Of a stretch of 8,857 nucleotides of DNA, positions 5,706 to 8,857 are shown piece by piece (the first letter of the stretch is position 1; each line of letters starts with the position of its first letter). The position numbers and the translations under genes are program-made. The DNA comes from Nanobdellota archaeon (GTDB lineage Archaea > Aenigmatarchaeota > Aenigmatarchaeia > QMZP01). The stretch covers positions 1 through 8,857 of the forward strand of contig JAHIRU010000058.1 in assembly GCA_018818465.1 (NCBI GenBank), written 5' to 3'. Under the pieces are notes generated by a model. The model was given only the letters and a program-made list of their open reading frames with translations, did no database searches and was not told the DNA's origin.

Positions 5706-5848
5706 TGATTAAATCTATAACAATTGTTTTGCTTTTAGTGTTTTGGATCATTTATACAATGATCACGTCCACATTCAGTTGTGTGGACAAGTATGTGACT
5801 ACGCCTCTAATAAAGGAGGACGTAGAAAGAATTTTTCAGACACAATAA
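5705..5848 (+). CDS. 47-residue single-span membrane peptide
   Basis: The ATG at 5705 follows AGGAGG(AG) with a spacing of 5 nt, among the strongest SD sequences here. The peptide starts MIKSITIVLLLVFWIIYTMI: one positive residue, then about 16 hydrophobic residues (5-20), so it should be a single-pass membrane protein or a signal-anchor. A short polar tail with one Cys (residue 26) and a helix-like acidic/basic end (PLIKEDVERIFQTQ) follows. A 7-bp hairpin, GTCCACA/TGTGGAC (5767-5788), lies in the coding sequence. It leads the operon of the 172- and 111-residue genes (47-nt gap). I recognise no family. It could be a toxin-like, regulatory or holin-like microprotein, but no partner is evident. 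Confidence 0.5.
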   Translation: MIKSITIVLLLVFWIIYTMITSTFSCVDKYVTTPLIKEDVERIFQTQ

Positions 5849-5895
5849 ATCGTGTCAAATTTATTCAAATTATTCAATTTACAGGAGATTCGTAA

Positions 5896-6414
5896 ATGTG
5901 TACTATTTCTAATGATGAACGCGTCATAACCGACGCGGAAAACATATCAATTCAAAAAGAAAGGGAGATTGCATTAAAATTTCCTTTGCGCTACATTGTA
6001 ACAAATGGTGTAGTAGAAGGAAAGATTATTGGCTACAAAATTGATTCAAATGGTCAGCCAATGTTATATATCGATAACGGGGAATCTCACTTTTATATTT
6101 ATGCTGATAAATGTGAATTCTCTGATATCACTAGAGAATTTCCATTCGGAGCAAATGTGACATACAAGAATAACTCGCTTGATTATTCTGGTATTGTTAT
6201 CGGATATAAATGGAATGGTGATATGTGGATATTGATGGTGCAGGATCAGCAGCGAATAAGCACACTTGAACTTGTTTATGAATATCCCCCAAAAAAGTGG
6301 AGAGTAATGCACCGCCCCGATGATAAAAGTGGCGTATCAGAGAACCCATTCAACAAAATCAAAGGAGCGGATAATCTGGAACACATATTTTCCAAAAACG
6401 GCAAAACTGAGTAG
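5896..6414 (+). CDS. Hypothetical 172-residue protein with duplicated SH3-like units
   Basis: This is the largest small-island gene, and I do not recognise its family. The start follows AGGAGA (5883-5888) with a 7-nt gap. After a charged N-terminal helix (about 10-28), two similar beta-rich units appear. Unit 1 is about 41-75 (EGKIIGYKIDSNGQPMLYID...), unit 2 about 98-129 (SGIVIGYKWNGDMWILMV...). Both share a G-x-(I/V)-IGYK strand, then a short turn, then a hydrophobic strand, as expected for tandem SH3/KOW-like barrels formed by duplication. The C-terminal 40 residues (KKWRVMHRPDDK... to KNGKTE) are polar and probably flexible. No signal peptide or membrane segment. It sits between the 47- and 111-residue genes with 47-48 nt gaps, apparently in one operon. 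Barrels of this type often bind RNA, DNA or protein; no specific role can be claimed. Confidence 0.7.
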   Translation: MCTISNDERVITDAENISIQKEREIALKFPLRYIVTNGVVEGKIIGYKIDSNGQPMLYIDNGESHFYIYADKCEFSDITREFPFGANVTYKNNSLDYSGIVIGYKWNGDMWILMVQDQQRISTLELVYEYPPKKWRVMHRPDDKSGVSENPFNKIKGADNLEHIFSKNGKTE

Positions 6415-6462
6415 TTTTGCATAAATTTTACCTTATCTAAAAAAGTCGAAGGAAGGAGATTC

Positions 6463-6798
6463 ATGAAAACTGAAATAACAAAAGAGGAATTAGCTGCTAT
6501 TACTGCAATTTCTCTAGGAAGAAGGAAAAATGCTATCATTGGAATAGCAGAAGCAAAACCAGAAGGAGACAGACCTCCAGAAAATCTCTTTATTCCGCGT
6601 TTTATACGAACAAAGAGAAGAACTATCACATACGTGGAGGAAGATCCTAACAATTCAAACACGAGATTGTTTGATGATATCGGTCCAATAAGATCGATAG
6701 AAAAAAGAAATTCTGTTATCATTACTGTTCAATATGGGAATGATATTAGAAAATTCTTCAGTCCTACTTTAGTAGGACTTACGTTTAAGGAGATCTAA
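6463..6798 (+). CDS. Hypothetical small protein, 111 residues, possible Tudor/SH3-like end
   Basis: I do not recognise a family. SD AAGGAG (6453-6458) lies 4 nt before the ATG, inside a 16-nt block identical to that at 4379-4394. The N-terminus (KTEITKEELAAITAI) looks helical, followed by a very basic segment (GRRKNAIIGI, RFIRTKRRTITYVEE). The last 40 residues (DIGPIRSIEKRN, SVIITVQYGNDIRKFFSP, LVGLTFKE) follow the strand order G-x-I-x-x-I / V-x-V-x-Y-G-x-x-x-x-F, as in Tudor/SH3-like barrels that follow helicases or contact RNA polymerase. That is a pattern-level inference only. It is the last gene of the operon that starts at the 5500 promoter and is followed by hairpin element C. Soluble; basic middle suggests nucleic-acid contact. 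Confidence 0.7.
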   Translation: MKTEITKEELAAITAISLGRRKNAIIGIAEAKPEGDRPPENLFIPRFIRTKRRTITYVEEDPNNSNTRLFDDIGPIRSIEKRNSVIITVQYGNDIRKFFSPTLVGLTFKEI

Positions 6799-6824
6799 AC
6801 ACGGCATTACGAATTATTTTTTTT

Positions 6825-6866
6825 GGACATGAATGAAACGCTATTATCAAATAGCTGTTCGTGTCC
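6825..6866 (+). terminator. Nested hairpin after the 111-residue gene (element C)
   Basis: GGACATGAA (6825-6833) pairs with TTCGTGTCC (6858-6866) over 9 bp with one G-U. Inside, GCTATT (6840-6845) pairs with AATAGC (6850-6855) around ATCA. The right arm is followed by TTTCATCTTT and the shared motif. Like element A it is a stem within a stem, consistent with a structured 3' end. Confidence 0.5.
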
Positions 6867-6872
6867 TTTCAT

Positions 6873-6888
6873 CTTTGTCAACTTAAAG
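6873..6888 (+). repeat. Recurrent motif CTTTGTCAACTTAAAG, copy 3
   Basis: This is the third copy of the intergenic motif, 6 nt after the element C stem and 47 nt before the cysS start. Its downstream bases resemble those of copy 2. It marks the right end of the small-gene island. Confidence 0.55.
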
Positions 6889-6935
6889 AGATATTATAGC
6901 TTATTAATCATTTTAGTGAATAATTAATTGATATT

Positions 6936-8381
6936 ATGGCGCTTGTATTTTACAACACTCTAACGAAGAAGAAGGAACTGTTTAAACAGATTAGTAGTAA
7001 GATGGAAGTAACAATGTACAACTGCGGGCCAACTGTTTATGATTATTCGCATATAGGCAATTTTAGATCCTATATGATTGCTGATCTATTGCGCAGGTAT
7101 CTTGAAATTAAAGGTTTCAAGGTTAAGCAAGTCATGAATATTACTGATGTCGGGCATATGACTTTTGACGAAGAAGCAGATGCCAGTGGTGAGGACAAGA
7201 TAGAGAAAAAAGCAAAGGAACAAAAAAAAGATCCTTACCAAATAGCCAATTTCTATACCAAAACCTTTTTCGAGGACATGAAAAAATTGAACATGAAAAG
7301 GGCTGATGTCTATCCTAGAGCCACGAAGCACGTCAAAGAAATGCAGGAACTCATAAACAAACTAATGAAGAAAGGTTATGCCTATTTTGCCAATGGTTGG
7401 GTTTATTTTTCTATTGAAAGATTCAAAAAATACGGAAAACTTTCTGGTAATACAATAGACAAGCTGAAAGTTGGTGCACGTCTGGAAGCCAAAGCAGATA
7501 AAAAGGATCCTCGTGACTTTGCTCTATGGGCTCATGATGCAGCACATATAATGCAATGGGATTCTCCTTGGGGCAAGGGATATCCTGGATGGCACATAGA
7601 ATGTTCTGCTATGTCTATGAAATATTTAGGAAAAACCATAGACATACATACTGGTGGAGAAGATAACATATTCCCGCACCATGAATGTGAGATAGCTCAA
7701 TCAGAAGGAGCAACAGGAAAACCCTTTGTAAAATACTGGTTGCATACAAGACATCTGATGATTAATGGAAAAAAGATGTCAAAAAGTCTTGGTAATTTTT
7801 ATACACTTCGCGATCTAGTAGATAAAGGATACACTCCGAGGGCAATAAGATATTTACTGTTATCAGCACATTACAGAACAAAATTAAATTTAACAGAAGA
7901 ATCTTTGAAAGCTGCAGAAGCTTCTGTTAGAAGAATGCAGGATTTTGTTAACGAACTCAAGCATGTAAGACAGGGTAAAAGTAGCAAAAAAGTTGATAAA
8001 CTAGTAAATGGTGTCAGAAAGAAATTCGAAGAGCATATGGATGACGATTTGAACACATCACTAGCGCTTGGCGATATTTTCTACTTCATGCGAGAGGTTA
8101 ACAAACTTCTTTCAAAAGAACACATGAGCAAAGCAAATGCTAACTCTGCATTAAAGGTAATATTTCATTTTGATAAAGTTCTTGGTTTGGATTTAGAACC
8201 AAAGATCTGGTATTCGTATAGGGACGCAAAAGGTGAAATAAAACAACTTATTGATGCCAGAGAACGTTTCAGAAAAACAAAGGAATGGGATAAAGCAGAC
8301 TCTGTTCGAGAAAAGCTTAAGAAAAAAGGCATTACAGTTCAAGATACTGAAAAAGGTCCTAGATGGATTAGATCTACCTAG
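6936..8381 (+). CDS. cysS: Cysteinyl-tRNA synthetase
   Basis: This class I enzyme charges tRNA(Cys) with cysteine. All main motifs are present: MYNCGPTVYDYSHIGN (27-42) with the zinc ligand Cys30 and the HIGH-type HIGN (39-42); the second zinc Cys223 in WHIECSAMS; HTGGED (238-243); FPHHECEIAQ with His248 and Glu252 as remaining zinc ligands; and an intact KMSKS at 280-284. The helical anticodon-binding C-terminus ends with a typical KADSVREKLKKKGI...DTEKGPRW block. At 481 residues it is full length. No SD precedes the ATG, unlike the island genes, so translation probably starts from a leaderless or very short-leader mRNA; AT-rich sequence at 6895-6914 could supply the TATA box. Its stop overlaps the convergent MscS gene by 8 nt. 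Confidence 0.97.
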   Translation: MALVFYNTLTKKKELFKQISSKMEVTMYNCGPTVYDYSHIGNFRSYMIADLLRRYLEIKGFKVKQVMNITDVGHMTFDEEADASGEDKIEKKAKEQKKDPYQIANFYTKTFFEDMKKLNMKRADVYPRATKHVKEMQELINKLMKKGYAYFANGWVYFSIERFKKYGKLSGNTIDKLKVGARLEAKADKKDPRDFALWAHDAAHIMQWDSPWGKGYPGWHIECSAMSMKYLGKTIDIHTGGEDNIFPHHECEIAQSEGATGKPFVKYWLHTRHLMINGKKMSKSLGNFYTLRDLVDKGYTPRAIRYLLLSAHYRTKLNLTEESLKAAEASVRRMQDFVNELKHVRQGKSSKKVDKLVNGVRKKFEEHMDDDLNTSLALGDIFYFMREVNKLLSKEHMSKANANSALKVIFHFDKVLGLDLEPKIWYSYRDAKGEIKQLIDARERFRKTKEWDKADSVREKLKKKGITVQDTEKGPRWIRST

Positions 8382-8857
8382 ATCTTCCTCTTGGAAACCC
8401 TACCTTTCTTGGATATTTGTTGAACATTTCTAGAATTTCTTCTGTGACACTAGATATAACTCTTGACTGGTCTATAGGATCTACTGGGAATATTACCCTG
8501 AAATCTATCCAGCTCTGTGCAGGCTCCATTGTGAAATTTATTAATTTAAACCTCTTTTTCTGAACCTTCAACTTTTTCGCACTTCTCAAGTAGCTCTTTT
8601 CTATTTTTCTCGTATCACCTTTCAAATGTTTTTTGACTATAATATCTGTTTTCTTTTTGACGAAATCAAAATCTGTTTCATAGGTGAGTTGGAATATAAT
8701 ATCCACCCAAACATACTTGAAATCTTTAGTATAATTGAAAAGAGGTTCTGACAGTAAAACAGCGTTTGGAAGATAAACAGTTTTTCCGCTCGGCAGATCA
8801 TTAGCCAGGTATTCTCCACCCACTTCAAGTAGCTTCGTCCTTATTGGGTTTATGTCA
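8374..8857 (-). CDS. MscS-family mechanosensitive channel (C-terminal part, 5' end outside window)
   Basis: The frame is open to the window edge. The GTG at 8823 is internal to the visible sequence and need not be the start, since in-frame codons (DINPIRTKLLEVGGEY) continue upstream. The signature is the MscS beta-domain pattern: an R-T-x-L-x-E strand, GGEY, PSGKTVYLPNAVLLSEPLFNYT, then a long alpha/beta C-terminal domain (VDIIFQLTYETDFDFVKKK..., WIDFRVIFPVDP, SVTEEILEMF). Known members open under membrane tension and protect cells from osmotic downshock. The transmembrane helices, including the pore helix, lie beyond the window. A basic tail ends GFPRGRSR. The gene converges on cysS with an 8-nt overlap of their 3' ends. 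Confidence 0.85.
   Translation of the reverse strand, partial: DINPIRTKLLEVGGEYLANDLPSGKTVYLPNAVLLSEPLFNYTKDFKYVWVDIIFQLTYETDFDFVKKKTDIIVKKHLKGDTRKIEKSYLRSAKKLKVQKKRFKLINFTMEPAQSWIDFRVIFPVDPIDQSRVISSVTEEILEMFNKYPRKVGFPRGRSR

Noticed and set aside
4785..6888. Integron-type attC sites between cassettes
   Set aside because: Small genes each followed by a folded repeat look cassette-like, but the GTCAAC/GTTGAC core does not fit GTTRRRY or RYYYAAC, and no complementary core lies at the other end of each hairpin. Units have their own promoters, and no integrase is visible.

Overview
The window reads as archaeal chromosome, AT-rich, most probably from a small-genome DPANN-type archaeon (a Woesearchaeota/Pacearchaeota-like lineage is my best guess, from gene content and style rather than a marker gene). 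The support is an archaeal/eukaryotic-type glutamyl-tRNA synthetase, a double-domain archaeal TadC/FlaJ membrane protein, a free-standing AlaX editing protein, and TATA-box-like elements placed about 25 bp upstream of likely transcription starts. Many of the small genes also carry strong Shine-Dalgarno (SD) sequences.

Layout. The C-terminal half of gltX (1-837, +) converges on tadC (840-2921, -). A short unknown gene follows (3133-3462, +). It is separated from alaX (3529-4197, -) by a perfect 12-bp hairpin that can terminate transcription from both sides. From 4394 to about 6890 lies an island of small, rightward genes of unknown function: 89, 61, 47, 172 and 111 residues, plus very small uncertain ORFs. 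Then come cysS (6936-8381, +) and the C-terminal part of an MscS-type mechanosensitive channel gene (8374-8857, -), whose end overlaps the cysS end by 8 nt.

The island is the interesting part. It appears to be three consecutive transcription units: 4394-4663; about 4930-5394; and about 5535-6798. Each of the three is followed by an inverted repeat and then, 10-16 nt later, by the same motif TTTGTCAACT. The next promoter or gene follows that motif. The first hairpin is elaborate: a 13-bp perfect outer repeat enclosing two further 6-bp stems, which predicts a three-way-junction RNA with UCACCUC in one loop. That is the anti-SD sequence in sense and a perfect SD in antisense. The third unit has a strong TATA box and a structured leader with two hairpins. 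A further hairpin holds the SD of a 47-residue membrane peptide in its loop.

Three of the small proteins look like compact beta proteins. The 172-residue one carries an internal duplication of a G-x-(I/V)-IGYK unit, which suggests tandem SH3/KOW-like barrels. No known defence, CRISPR, transposase or integrase gene is visible. The flanking genes are ordinary housekeeping genes (tRNA charging and editing, membrane assembly, osmotic protection).
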